Positions 19,814-28,511 of a DNA stretch of 64,000 nucleotides are shown in pieces; the first letter of the stretch is position 1; the number at the start of each line of letters is the position of its first letter. Position numbers and translations under genes: made by a program. Under the pieces are notes generated by a model. The model was not told the DNA's origin, did no database searches, and worked only from the letters and a program-made list of their open reading frames with translations. Location of the stretch: contig JAAEPT010000123.1 in NCBI GenBank assembly GCA_024232295.1, positions 24,487 through 88,486 on the forward strand, in the 5' to 3' direction. This DNA comes from Cytophagales bacterium. GTDB taxonomy: Bacteria; Bacteroidota; Bacteroidia; Cytophagales; JAAEPT01.

Positions 19814-20707
19814 CTACAAAAAGTGACTAGTAATTACTAAATCATAAATTTTATACCTAATTGGCTTTGGTAAGATTTTTAACCAATTAAAATGATCAAT
19901 ACTCCAAACCCAAAAATTGTTTTTAAATAATTGAAAGACAAGCTTTTTTATTCCTGTTGGTTGTGTAGATGTGCGTTCACTATACTCTTTATATAGTTCT
20001 GGTTTTAGCTTTAGAAGTTTTTGGTGAAATTTTTTATATTCTTTCTGACGTTTTATATAAGATTTACATGTAATAAAATCATCATGCCATGCAAAAGCTT
20101 CATGATAATAGTAAATGGAAATATTTTCTTTAAAAGCACGAACTCCTAAGTCCCAATCTTCACAATCATTTAAACGAGAATCAAATCCTTCTAATGAATT
20201 AAAAGTATTCTTAGAGATTGCAAGGTTTGCTGCTGTTACAAATAAATTATTTTTGACTAATGGTTCTTTCCATTTTTGTAGATCTATTGTCCACTGTTGA
20301 CTTAACACAGCTTTATATTTTTGGATATCAGAATTCATAATGTTGATATCTTCTCCCAAACCGCCTACGATAACGCTATTAGAGTGTTGCTTATAAAAAT
20401 GAATATGTTTTTCTATGCAGTTTGGAAGTGGACGCATATCATCATCAAAGAAAATTAATAATTCACCTGTTGAATATTTTACACCATCATTTCTGACTTT
20501 TCCTCGCCCTTGGTTTACTTGATTAATTACTTGAAGTTTTTTTAATGAATGTGAATAGTTATCAATAACTTTTTCAGTATTATCAGGAGAACCATCAATC
20601 ATAATAATTGTTTCAAAATCTTGAAAGCTTTGTTTTTCAAGTGCTTGAATGATATTCAAGATTTTATTTTTTCCATTATAAGTTGGAATGATAACAGAAA
20701 CTTGCAT
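19814..20707 (-). CDS. Glycosyltransferase family 2
   Basis: 297-residue GT-A enzyme with VSVIIPTYNGKNK, ETIIMIDGSPDNTE, the metal motif FFDDDMRP (three Asp in a row) near residue 92 and the acceptor motif NDCEDWDLGVRAF. No anchor. It heads toward the wbpB-like gene across a 115-bp gap and begins 5 bp after the next GT2 gene upstream. The sugar is unknown. Confidence 0.9.
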   Translation of the reverse strand: MQVSVIIPTYNGKNKILNIIQALEKQSFQDFETIIMIDGSPDNTEKVIDNYSHSLKKLQVINQVNQGRGKVRNDGVKYSTGELLIFFDDDMRPLPNCIEKHIHFYKQHSNSVIVGGLGEDINIMNSDIQKYKAVLSQQWTIDLQKWKEPLVKNNLFVTAANLAISKNTFNSLEGFDSRLNDCEDWDLGVRAFKENISIYYYHEAFAWHDDFITCKSYIKRQKEYKKFHQKLLKLKPELYKEYSERTSTQPTGIKKLVFQLFKNNFWVWSIDHFNWLKILPKPIRYKIYDLVITSHFL

Positions 20708-20712
20708 GGAAG

Positions 20713-21513
20713 TTATAGGAGTTTATTAATGAATTTAATTAATTTTTGTTCAAAAGAACTATAATATAAATTCATAAAAGTTTTATGATTGTCAATCATC
20801 ATTCGATTTTTTGGTGCACCACTTTTTCCCATGAGATGAATAACCTGTGCTTTTGGTTCAAAACCAATTTGATATCCTAGTTTTGAGAATTCCATACACC
20901 ATTGCATGTCTTCTCCATACATAAAGAAAATATCTGCTAGTTTTTTTTCTGGAAGTTTTTGTAAAAGGTCAGTAGGAAACATAAAGAAGGTTCCCCAAAC
21001 CCAATCAGGAAAGGTAACTTCTTGATGATTGAAAAAGCTTCCCATTAGTAGCTTTCCCCCCTTGTCTTTACCTAATATTTTTTGAACTCTAAAAAGTTCT
21101 GCCAAACTATACTTGATAGAAGGAAAGCGTTGGCAAGTGTGTTGTATTTCTCCATCTTCATATTCTAATGATGATGAAACAACAGCAACATTTCTGTTTT
21201 TTTCTAAAAAATCATTGGCATACTTTATAGCATTGTTCTTTAGAAGTGTATCACTATTTAGTAATAATATTTTATCTCCTGTAGCTCTTTGAATACCTAA
21301 GTTATTTCCTTTTGCAAACCCTAAATTGGTAGGGCTTGGGACTAATATAATGTTAGGAAATTCTTTAAGAAATAATTTAGGGTCACATTCTGTGGAAGCA
21401 TTATCAACTAATATAATTTCAAAAGAAATATTTTGAGTATGTTCATAAATACTCTCAATACAATTTTTAGTTAATTGAAAAGTATTATAGTTAATAATTA
21501 TAATTGATACCAT
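20713..21513 (-). CDS. Glycosyltransferase family 2, rhamnosyltransferase-like
   Basis: 266-residue GT2 with VSIIIINYNTFQLT, FEIILVDNAST, the motif LLLNSDTLL (N-x-D in place of DxD, as in WbbL-type rhamnosyltransferases), WGTFFMFP and FMYGEDMQWC. The combination is typical of the rhamnosyltransferase-like GT2 branch, but the donor is not proven. It is 20 bp after the upstream gene at 21534. Confidence 0.88.
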   Translation of the reverse strand: MVSIIIINYNTFQLTKNCIESIYEHTQNISFEIILVDNASTECDPKLFLKEFPNIILVPSPTNLGFAKGNNLGIQRATGDKILLLNSDTLLKNNAIKYANDFLEKNRNVAVVSSSLEYEDGEIQHTCQRFPSIKYSLAELFRVQKILGKDKGGKLLMGSFFNHQEVTFPDWVWGTFFMFPTDLLQKLPEKKLADIFFMYGEDMQWCMEFSKLGYQIGFEPKAQVIHLMGKSGAPKNRMMIDNHKTFMNLYYSSFEQKLIKFINKLL

Positions 21514-21533
21514 AACTAATTATCTAGTAAACA

Positions 21534-22433
21534 CTATTTTAATAAATGCTTAATACGAGCAATGTTTCTATTGTTATGAATTTTAAGTTCTGTTGGAGAT
21601 AGAGGAAAATTAGGAATGTAATTGGAGAAAAACTCTTGAACATCTTTTCCTTGGGCATACCCTAATGCTGGCCAAACTTCTGCTTGAGCAGGGTGAAAGT
21701 TATGTACATATTGGTAATTATATTCATCTAAAGACTTCCATAAATTGAAATAGCTTAAGCGAGTTTGTTGAGCATCTAATTCTTCTGCTGAATGCCCCCA
21801 GTTATTAATTTTGTACCACAAATCATCACTACTTCTTGCCCATGTCTCATGAATAACATAACAATTTGTAAGCACATTGAAATGTCCATTGTGTCTAGCC
21901 CTTTCATACTGAGGTACATTGGACGCAAAAGGGGCGTTTTCTGGGATTTCGTTCTTAAAGTCTACAAATAAAAACCCTTTTTCTGTTTTTTTGATCAAAG
22001 GAACCCAACAAGCACAAACATTTAATGGTTTTTCGTTTCCTGTAGGGTTAGGGTGTATTTTTTGCAATTCTTTAACAAATGAAGCAAAGTCCAAAAAATA
22101 CTCATCAGAATCTATTTGGATGTGCCAACCACCTTTTCCCATTCGCTCAGCAATTTTGGTACGTTGTAAGTTACCATTTTCTCGAGCATTTAAATTAGGT
22201 TGAGAGAAATCATCTTCATAAATATCTATTTTGTTCTCAGTGTCAAGTTTTTTAACTAATGTGTAAAAAGCATCATTATCAAAATCATATTTATTTCCTT
22301 TCCATGACTTTCTGTTTTTATCAATGGATAAGCAAATGATATCAGATTCTTTGTATATCAAAGGAATAGATGTTTTCAACATTTCCCAGTCATAAGAGAC
22401 ACAAAACCCTACTTTGATTATATTTTCTTTCAT
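21534..22433 (-). CDS. Atypical GT-A-like protein of the glycan cluster
   Basis: 299-residue soluble protein that lacks the usual GT2 opening but has an early strand (IIKVGFCVSYDWEML) and a DxD-type motif in GWHIQIDSDEYF near residue 125. It also has RARHNGHFNVLTN and a WARSSDDLWYKINNWGHS segment. The fold looks like a distant GT-A glycosyltransferase. I do not recognise a specific family. It is 16 bp from the equally unusual gene at 22450 and between GT2 genes, which supports a role in glycan assembly. Confidence 0.6.
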   Translation of the reverse strand: MKENIIKVGFCVSYDWEMLKTSIPLIYKESDIICLSIDKNRKSWKGNKYDFDNDAFYTLVKKLDTENKIDIYEDDFSQPNLNARENGNLQRTKIAERMGKGGWHIQIDSDEYFLDFASFVKELQKIHPNPTGNEKPLNVCACWVPLIKKTEKGFLFVDFKNEIPENAPFASNVPQYERARHNGHFNVLTNCYVIHETWARSSDDLWYKINNWGHSAEELDAQQTRLSYFNLWKSLDEYNYQYVHNFHPAQAEVWPALGYAQGKDVQEFFSNYIPNFPLSPTELKIHNNRNIARIKHLLK

Positions 22434-22449
22434 GAGTAATTTTCTTTGT

Positions 22450-23163
22450 TTACATCATCTGTTCATACCCTTGGTTTGGATATTGAGATTTTCCGGTATA
22501 TTTTTCTTTTGGAAAAGGGGCTTGATAATGTGATATATTTGAATTAAAAGGAGAGAAAGCTTTATCTATAGGGGTTAGATTTCCCCAAAAAGCTTCAATT
22601 CCATAAAAGTTGTTAGGTACAGTAGTCATTAGTATTTTTTGACGTAATTCATTTAGGTTAACAGAAACAAATGTACCTCGATACCAATAGTCTGTATACA
22701 GAGAAGTGTGATCTCTTTCTTCATCTGTACCTTGATATTTTCTTAAGTTTACACCATACAAATGGAAGCCTTCTTCAAAAGCTTTTATTGTTAAGTCAAA
22801 GCGATCCATTACAAAGTACTTCATGAATTCTCTCCAATTATTTTCTTTTTCACGGTTAGGTTTAGTAACACCTTTGGAGTGAATATATGTTAAAATATTA
22901 TAAGAGTCTAAAGAGCAATACTTGAGGAATTTATTGAAACCAATTGTTTCACCATATTTTGCATTATTTCTTGAGAAAAAGATTTTTTTTGGAGCAAATT
23001 TCCACAAGAAAAATAGCACAAAAGGTAATTTGTAAATATAACGTAAGTCAAAGGAAACATTAATAATTAAATCATCTTGAGGTCTATTGGTCAATATTTC
23101 TTTAGTAACAGAACGCCAAGTGTTTTTTAGATATAAGTTGTAGAATACAATACTTTTCATCAT
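22450..23163 (-). CDS. Unusual glycosyltransferase-like protein (IHSKG motif)
   Basis: 237-residue soluble protein. The segment YIHSKGVTKP near residue 92, followed by WREFMKYF, resembles the H-x-KG motif seen in some capsular and rhamnan transferases. A later W-rich part reads YTDYWYRGTF and GIEAFWGNLTP. It begins with two Met codons, and its start overlaps the end of the GT2 gene upstream by 4 nt. It is probably a glycosyltransferase acting with its neighbours, but the family is uncertain. Confidence 0.55.
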   Translation of the reverse strand: MMKSIVFYNLYLKNTWRSVTKEILTNRPQDDLIINVSFDLRYIYKLPFVLFFLWKFAPKKIFFSRNNAKYGETIGFNKFLKYCSLDSYNILTYIHSKGVTKPNREKENNWREFMKYFVMDRFDLTIKAFEEGFHLYGVNLRKYQGTDEERDHTSLYTDYWYRGTFVSVNLNELRQKILMTTVPNNFYGIEAFWGNLTPIDKAFSPFNSNISHYQAPFPKEKYTGKSQYPNQGYEQMM

Positions 23164-24116
23164 TTTAAAATATTATATTTTCTCAGAAAAACAATGATAA
23201 ATGTTTTAACTAAGGAAATTGTGATATGCTCATACACTTTTTTACACAGTGAGTATAACTCTTTTTTTCTTGACCAATCAAAGGGTGTGACATTAAAATG
23301 TGTGTGTGCCCAACGATGTAACATTTGATTTGAAAGGTTTTTTCTTTCTTGTAAATTAAGTTGTAGTAATTCTACTAATTGAAATTGAACATCAAAAATT
23401 TCTAAAATATTAAGTCCTCTATTTTTTGTCTTAGTTCTTACATTGTTTGTATGAGTACGAAAGTAGTTATAAGGATTAGGTACATAGCAAATTGAGGATT
23501 TGAATGTAAGTTTAGCCCAAAAAAGCCAATCTCCACATACTTTGTATTTTTCAATAGCAAGATCCTGTGTTGTAACAAGTTTTTTTTTGAAAACACAAGA
23601 ACTTGCATTTGGTATAATATTACGATTTAGGAAATGGTTTTTAACTTCATCGATACCTAAATTACTGTGTTTTTTTTCCCATCTTTGCGAATTTGATACT
23701 TGATTAGGGTAAAATAACTTTATTTTCTCTCCTTCGGAATCCACAATAACAGAATTACAATAGACAATTCCTAAAGTCGGGTCTTCCTCAAAAGTATCCA
23801 TACAGGTTTCTAAAAAATGTTTATCAGAAAAATCATCACTTTCTGCTATCCAAATATATTGTCCTTTTGCTATAGATATCCCTTTATTCCATTGGATAAA
23901 AGTGCTTCCACTATTTTCTGTATTAATAATTATATGAGAAACTTTTGGATGATTTTGGTATTTGTAAAGTATTTCAGCACTATTATCAGGGGAGCAGTCA
24001 TCTAATAAAATGACCTCAAAATGATCATATGTTTGGTTTAAGACTGATTCAATTCTTTCAGGTAAATAATTTGAGTGATTATAGTTGGGGATAATAACAG
24101 ATACTATGGGTGTCAT
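23160..24116 (-). CDS. Glycosyltransferase family 2
   Basis: 318-residue GT-A enzyme with VSVIIPNYNHSNYL, FEVILLDDCSPDNS, the motif IAESDDFSD near residue 91 and the acceptor-side VCGDWLFWAKL. The last 20 residues are hydrophobic and basic and may touch the membrane. It overlaps the next gene by 4 nt. The sugar is unknown. Confidence 0.9.
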   Translation of the reverse strand: MTPIVSVIIPNYNHSNYLPERIESVLNQTYDHFEVILLDDCSPDNSAEILYKYQNHPKVSHIIINTENSGSTFIQWNKGISIAKGQYIWIAESDDFSDKHFLETCMDTFEEDPTLGIVYCNSVIVDSEGEKIKLFYPNQVSNSQRWEKKHSNLGIDEVKNHFLNRNIIPNASSCVFKKKLVTTQDLAIEKYKVCGDWLFWAKLTFKSSICYVPNPYNYFRTHTNNVRTKTKNRGLNILEIFDVQFQLVELLQLNLQERKNLSNQMLHRWAHTHFNVTPFDWSRKKELYSLCKKVYEHITISLVKTFIIVFLRKYNILK

Positions 24117-24139
24117 TGTTGACGAGTTTATATGGGTTG

Positions 24140-25174
24140 TTATTTTATCTTTAATTTGGTCAATACCTTATTTATCAAAGATAAGAAAAGTGTTTTGTAA
24201 GTGAATTGTAATGAAGCAAACTCAACATTATTTGATAAAGTATTAATTTCTTTTATTTGGTGTAGATACAGTTTAGAAATTAGTTCAGGGTATTCTCTTC
24301 CAAAAGAGAGAATTTTTTCATCTTCTTGGATTTGTTGTAAATCATTGAGTAAACTTCTGGCAATACCAAGTTGTTGTTCTTGTAGAATATTATTGATCTT
24401 TTTGTTAAACTCAGAAGAGTTCAATAGTAATGATAATACCTCTATCCAATTCTTGTAAATTGTTACATTTGCTTTTTTACTCCAAATACCACCATCATGA
24501 ACCCTATAAACAGCCATAGGTTCTTTTATTCTTTTTATTTTTCCATATTTAGCATTCAACATATGTAAGACATAATCACCTGCAGTCAAGTGTTCAAAAA
24601 AATCAGGTAATCTGTCGAAATTTTTTCGAAATAAGATACCTGGTGTATGTATGTAGTTCTTTTTAGCTAAATCTTCAATACTTGTAACTTCAGGTGTATC
24701 TGAGGTTTTACCATTATCAAGCTGTTTTGTAGTTTGATTAAATACTTTTACATCGTGGAAGCAAAGACTAAAATCAGCGTTTTTTTCTAAAAAATTAACC
24801 TGTTTTTGTAGCTTATTGGTATCTATCCAATAATCATCTCCCTCTAACATTGCAATGTATTGGGCTCCAGATTCAAAACAATGTCTAAAAACTTCTATTG
24901 TATTTTTCTGTACTCCCATATTTTGGGCATGTGCAAGTACAGTTAGTTTTTCAGGATATTCTTCTTGTAAACGTAAGCAAATTTCTCTAGTTGTGTCAGT
25001 AGAACAATCTTCTCCAAGATAGATGTGAAAAGGAAAAGTTGTTTCCTGTTTAAGTACTGAAAGAAGTGCTTCCTCAATGTAGTGTTCATGATTATAAGTA
25101 ACCATGAACACTGCTACAAGAGGAGTTTCTTTATTCAGAGATTGCATAACCAAATCCTGATTGTCCAAATCCAT
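24140..25174 (-). CDS. Glycosyltransferase family 2
   Basis: Up to 344 residues. GT-A motifs are VAVFMVTYNHEHYIEEAL, YLGEDCSTDTT and MLEGDDYW (DD metal site). The listed ATG overlaps the previous gene by 44 nt. A second in-frame ATG at 25147 (MQSLNKE) would cut the overlap to 17 nt and fits the usual distance to the first strand, so it may be the true start. The C-terminal third is helical and Leu-rich. The specific sugar is not known. Confidence 0.88.
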   Translation of the reverse strand: MDLDNQDLVMQSLNKETPLVAVFMVTYNHEHYIEEALLSVLKQETTFPFHIYLGEDCSTDTTREICLRLQEEYPEKLTVLAHAQNMGVQKNTIEVFRHCFESGAQYIAMLEGDDYWIDTNKLQKQVNFLEKNADFSLCFHDVKVFNQTTKQLDNGKTSDTPEVTSIEDLAKKNYIHTPGILFRKNFDRLPDFFEHLTAGDYVLHMLNAKYGKIKRIKEPMAVYRVHDGGIWSKKANVTIYKNWIEVLSLLLNSSEFNKKINNILQEQQLGIARSLLNDLQQIQEDEKILSFGREYPELISKLYLHQIKEINTLSNNVEFASLQFTYKTLFLSLINKVLTKLKIK

Positions 25175-26063
25175 TTCCGTTATAAATCAAATATCTTTTC
25201 CCATCATGAACATATGTTGTACAATACTCATTCATTTCACTGTCCCAACCTATTTCACTTTTTTCAATCCCAGCTTCCTCATCTTTACGAATCCATGATT
25301 TTCCATCATTAGATTCTGAGTAGCCAATTCTATAAGACTTTGTTTTGTCTACACGATAGGAGTTTGCTCCTCTATTAGAATGTAGCATTTTGTAAATACC
25401 ATCTTCTTTGTAAACACAAGGTCTTCCAATGGCATCAATATCACCAGGAATAAAGTCAATACAAGTAATTTCTTTACGCTCCCAATGAATACCATCATTT
25501 GATTCTGCGTACTTTACATTATAAAAAGGCTCTGGGTGATTGTCTATGTATTCTATTTTTTGACAAGATAAATACCACATTTTCCAAATACCTTCATCTT
25601 TCAAAACACAAGGTTGCCCAACCCATATTGGATCATAATGTCCTCTATCTAATAAGGGACCTTCAAATTGTTTTTGGAATGTGAGCCCTTGGTCTTCACT
25701 GATTGCTAAGCCAATAGACAGAATGTAAGAAGCTGTAGCACTTTTATTCCAGGCAGTATAGTATAAGTAGATTTTTCCTTCATGCTCTAAAAACCAAGAG
25801 GGCATTGTACCTGCATCATCAAAATATCCAGGCTTACCTTTTTGTAAACAAGGTTTGTCATGAACATATAATACCTTTGATGGATTAGCTATATCAGTAT
25901 CTATAAATGTAACAGTTGAACAACTATCTTGATCTCTTGTTGCAAAGAAAATACGTAATGTTTTATCATCTAAAGGATATGCAAATGGAACCTGAGCATG
26001 AGACTTACTCCATTCATGTTCACCTGTTGGTTTAAAGATATGTCCTTTTTTTATCCACTTCAT
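25131..26063 (-). CDS. GH43/GH32-fold five-bladed propeller protein, cytoplasmic
   Basis: 310-residue protein built from repeated blades with a W/Y-rich pattern: FFATRDQDS, IYLYYTAWNKS, WKMWYLSCQ, YKMLHSNRGA, YLIYNGNGFG. Repeated SNDG..W segments (AESNDGIHWERK, SESNDGKSWIRK) mark the blades. This is the fold of GH43/GH32/GH68-type enzymes. There is no signal peptide, which is odd for a glycosidase and suggests a role in glycan synthesis inside the cell or sugar recognition. It is embedded between GT2 and acyltransferase genes, 2 bp after the latter. Activity unknown. Confidence 0.7.
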   Translation of the reverse strand: MKWIKKGHIFKPTGEHEWSKSHAQVPFAYPLDDKTLRIFFATRDQDSCSTVTFIDTDIANPSKVLYVHDKPCLQKGKPGYFDDAGTMPSWFLEHEGKIYLYYTAWNKSATASYILSIGLAISEDQGLTFQKQFEGPLLDRGHYDPIWVGQPCVLKDEGIWKMWYLSCQKIEYIDNHPEPFYNVKYAESNDGIHWERKEITCIDFIPGDIDAIGRPCVYKEDGIYKMLHSNRGANSYRVDKTKSYRIGYSESNDGKSWIRKDEEAGIEKSEIGWDSEMNEYCTTYVHDGKRYLIYNGNGFGQSGFGYAISE

Positions 26064-26065
26064 AA

Positions 26066-26725
26066 TTAATATAATTGATGACTAAGTTTTCCTTCAAATT
26101 TTTTGGCTGGATTACCAGTATATACACCCCACTCATCTGTCTTTTGTTTAGTTAGACAAGCTCCCATTGCTAATAATGTCCCTTGTTTGATCTTTGAATA
26201 ATCACGAATTGTTGCATTTACCCCAAAAAAACAATAAGGTTCTATTATACAGTGTCCTGACATGACAACATGAGATGTGAAAAATACATGATCTTTTATT
26301 TCTCCATGATGTCCAATATGATTACCACTCCATAATACTACATTATTTCCTATTTTTGTGAATGGCTGGATTGTATTATCTTCCAAAATAAAGCAATTTT
26401 CTCCAATTTCATTGTCAAAAACTGTGGCTTTAGAACTAATGTAAGAAATGTAAGAATAACCTTTTTCTTTTCCTTCTAAATACACCTTTTCACGAATACG
26501 ATTCATTCCTTTTCCTGTCATGGGAGCAAATAAAGAATATTCACTAGGAGGGTAAATATCCTTTATTTCTTCAAAAGCTACAACTGGTAATCCTCTAAAT
26601 GTATCTTCTTTTAAATATTCTTTATGAACAGTGAATGCGATCACTTCGTGCTCAGAATCATTTTCTAAATAATAATGTGCTAGTTCTGCTGTATCCAGCA
26701 AACCAAAAATAATTACTTTAGCCAT
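26066..26725 (-). CDS. NeuD/PglD-like sugar O/N-acyltransferase
   Basis: 219-residue protein with an N-terminal Rossmann-like part (AKVIIFGLLDTAELAHYYL) and a C-terminal left-handed beta-helix (IGENCFILEDN, IGNNVVLWSGNHIGHHGEI, ending VYTGNPAKKFEG). The His pair in GNHIGHHG matches the catalytic region of PglD/NeuD enzymes, which use acetyl-CoA on an amino sugar nucleotide. It is next to a DegT aminotransferase and a WbqC-like gene, so it may acetylate the amine that aminotransferase makes. Confidence 0.82.
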   Translation of the reverse strand: MAKVIIFGLLDTAELAHYYLENDSEHEVIAFTVHKEYLKEDTFRGLPVVAFEEIKDIYPPSEYSLFAPMTGKGMNRIREKVYLEGKEKGYSYISYISSKATVFDNEIGENCFILEDNTIQPFTKIGNNVVLWSGNHIGHHGEIKDHVFFTSHVVMSGHCIIEPYCFFGVNATIRDYSKIKQGTLLAMGACLTKQKTDEWGVYTGNPAKKFEGKLSHQLY

Positions 26726-26728
26726 ATT

Positions 26729-27427
26729 TTATTTTAATTTAAAATTTGTTAAAAGTTTCTGAATTTCTTCTTGTGAATTGAACATCATCATGTCAATGAT
26801 TGACAACCAAGGAACAAATTCATTTTTAAATTGAGGATACTCAATTATACCTGTTTGTATGAAGTTTAGGATGATATTTTCCTCTAAAAAAATAGATTTA
26901 TCATATAATTCCATTCCACCAATAGGATTAATGTAATGATTAGCATTAATTTTTTTACATATTGCTAATATCTTTTCTTGTCCTTTTAATGAATTGTTTT
27001 TCTCAATATTAGAGGATAATATGATTTTCGTATTAATGTTTAAAAAAGTAGCAATTTCTTTGAGAGAGAACTCTATAAACTTTGCCAAGTTCTCTTCTGA
27101 GTGTAGGATTATTTTTTCAATGGTAGGAAAAGCACTCTCATAATAAGGAGCCTTTTTATATGCCATTTGTAATTTCTTTAAAAAATTACTTTTCCATTTT
27201 TCTTCTGGAGAGATGAAAGTCTCATTAATTTTTTTATTTTGACTTACATTTGTTAAAGGAATTGAAAATAGATTTGATTGTCCATTGACCAAAAGGTTAT
27301 TACGATTGATCCATCCTTTTTTTATAAAGTTTACATCATCATAAATAACAAAAGTATCTACTTCATTCATTAGTTGGAAATATCCAATATAAGGAGCAAA
27401 GTAAGGTTGCATAATTGCAGCTTTCAT
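26729..27427 (-). CDS. WbqC-like protein
   Basis: 232 residues from the ATG at 27427 (MKAAIMQPYFAPYIGYFQL), which lies 2 bp after the stop of the aminotransferase gene. The ORF-track start at 27463 overlaps that gene and adds residues unlike the family. The WbqC family begins with this MQPYFxPYIGYFQL pattern, followed by a DDVNFIKKGWINRN segment. These proteins occur in O-antigen and capsule clusters beside sugar aminotransferases. Their reaction is not well established; an acyl- or aminoacyl-transfer step on an amino sugar has been considered. Confidence 0.85.
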   Translation of the reverse strand: MKAAIMQPYFAPYIGYFQLMNEVDTFVIYDDVNFIKKGWINRNNLLVNGQSNLFSIPLTNVSQNKKINETFISPEEKWKSNFLKKLQMAYKKAPYYESAFPTIEKIILHSEENLAKFIEFSLKEIATFLNINTKIILSSNIEKNNSLKGQEKILAICKKINANHYINPIGGMELYDKSIFLEENIILNFIQTGIIEYPQFKNEFVPWLSIIDMMMFNSQEEIQKLLTNFKLK

Positions 27428-27429
27428 AT

Positions 27430-28509
27430 CTAATATCTTAGGGTTCTTAAAATAATGCGACAAATCATGTCAATTTCTTCTGGTGTGATTTGCTCATATA
27501 AAGGTAAACACAAAATACGTTTGGAAATATCTTCCGCAATTGGCATTGGAGAAGAGTTTACATAGTCTAGGTTTGATAGAATAGGATAAAAATACCTACG
27601 AGCATATATTAAGTTTTTATTTAATTCATTACTCACATTTATACAATCTTGCTCACTATTAAAAACAATTGGGTAATATGCATGATTATATCCAGCTTTT
27701 TGAGCAATTAATGGTTTTTGAAGCTCTAATTGATTTAAGCACTCATCATAGCGTTTATGATCCTCTTTTCTCTTTTCAAGAATATGATCTGCATATTTCA
27801 AGTTACAAACTCCCATAGCAGCATGAAATTCTGAATTTTTACCATTAATCCCTATACCAGAAAATGTTTCAGAATCTACATGTCCGAAGTTTCTTAAATA
27901 AGTGATACTTTTGAGTATTTTTGGATCTGTTGTGATGATTGCTCCTCCTTCTGTAGTATGATATAACTTAGTTGCATGAAAGCTAATAGTACTTATATCT
28001 CCAAATTTTAAAACTGATTCTCCTTTGTAGGTAGTACCAAAACAATGTGCAGCATCATAAATTACTTTTAATTGATGTTTTTTTGCGATTGCCTCTATCT
28101 CATCGATTGCACAAGGATTACCATAAACATGAGTTGCTAAAATAGCTGATGTTTTTTTTGTGATTGCTTGTTCAATAAGCTTATGGTTAATGTTAAAAGA
28201 AAGTGGGTCAATATCTACAAAAATAGGTGTGCAATTTTCCCATACAATACTTGAAGTTGTAGCAACATAAGAGAAAGGAGTAGTGATGATTTCTCCTTTT
28301 AAATCAAGGGCTTTGATTGCTATTTGAAGGGCAATGGTACCGTTTGATACATATGATAAATGATCTAGGTTTAGATAGTCTTTGAGTTTGATTTCTAGAT
28401 CATTAACTAAAGGTCCATTATTGGTCAACCAGTTTCTTTTCCAAATTCCTTCTACCAGCTTTTCATATTCTTGATAGGGTGGAAGAAAGGGTTTTGTCAC
28501 ATTTATCAT
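27430..28509 (-). CDS. DegT/DnrJ/EryC1-family sugar aminotransferase
   Basis: 359-residue PLP-dependent sugar aminotransferase. It has VSNGTIALQIAIKAL near residue 58, YDAAHCFGT (the PLP-contacting Asp/His) and the lysine region SFHATKLYHTTEGGAI. The HATKLxHTxEGG version is typical of VioA/QdtB-like enzymes that aminate keto-deoxy sugars. It probably makes an amino sugar modified by the NeuD-like acyltransferase, the WbqC-like protein or the formyltransferase elsewhere in the cluster. It starts 2 bp after the sulfotransferase gene. Confidence 0.88.
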   Translation of the reverse strand: MINVTKPFLPPYQEYEKLVEGIWKRNWLTNNGPLVNDLEIKLKDYLNLDHLSYVSNGTIALQIAIKALDLKGEIITTPFSYVATTSSIVWENCTPIFVDIDPLSFNINHKLIEQAITKKTSAILATHVYGNPCAIDEIEAIAKKHQLKVIYDAAHCFGTTYKGESVLKFGDISTISFHATKLYHTTEGGAIITTDPKILKSITYLRNFGHVDSETFSGIGINGKNSEFHAAMGVCNLKYADHILEKRKEDHKRYDECLNQLELQKPLIAQKAGYNHAYYPIVFNSEQDCINVSNELNKNLIYARRYFYPILSNLDYVNSSPMPIAEDISKRILCLPLYEQITPEEIDMICRIILRTLRY

Positions 28510-28511
28510 AA

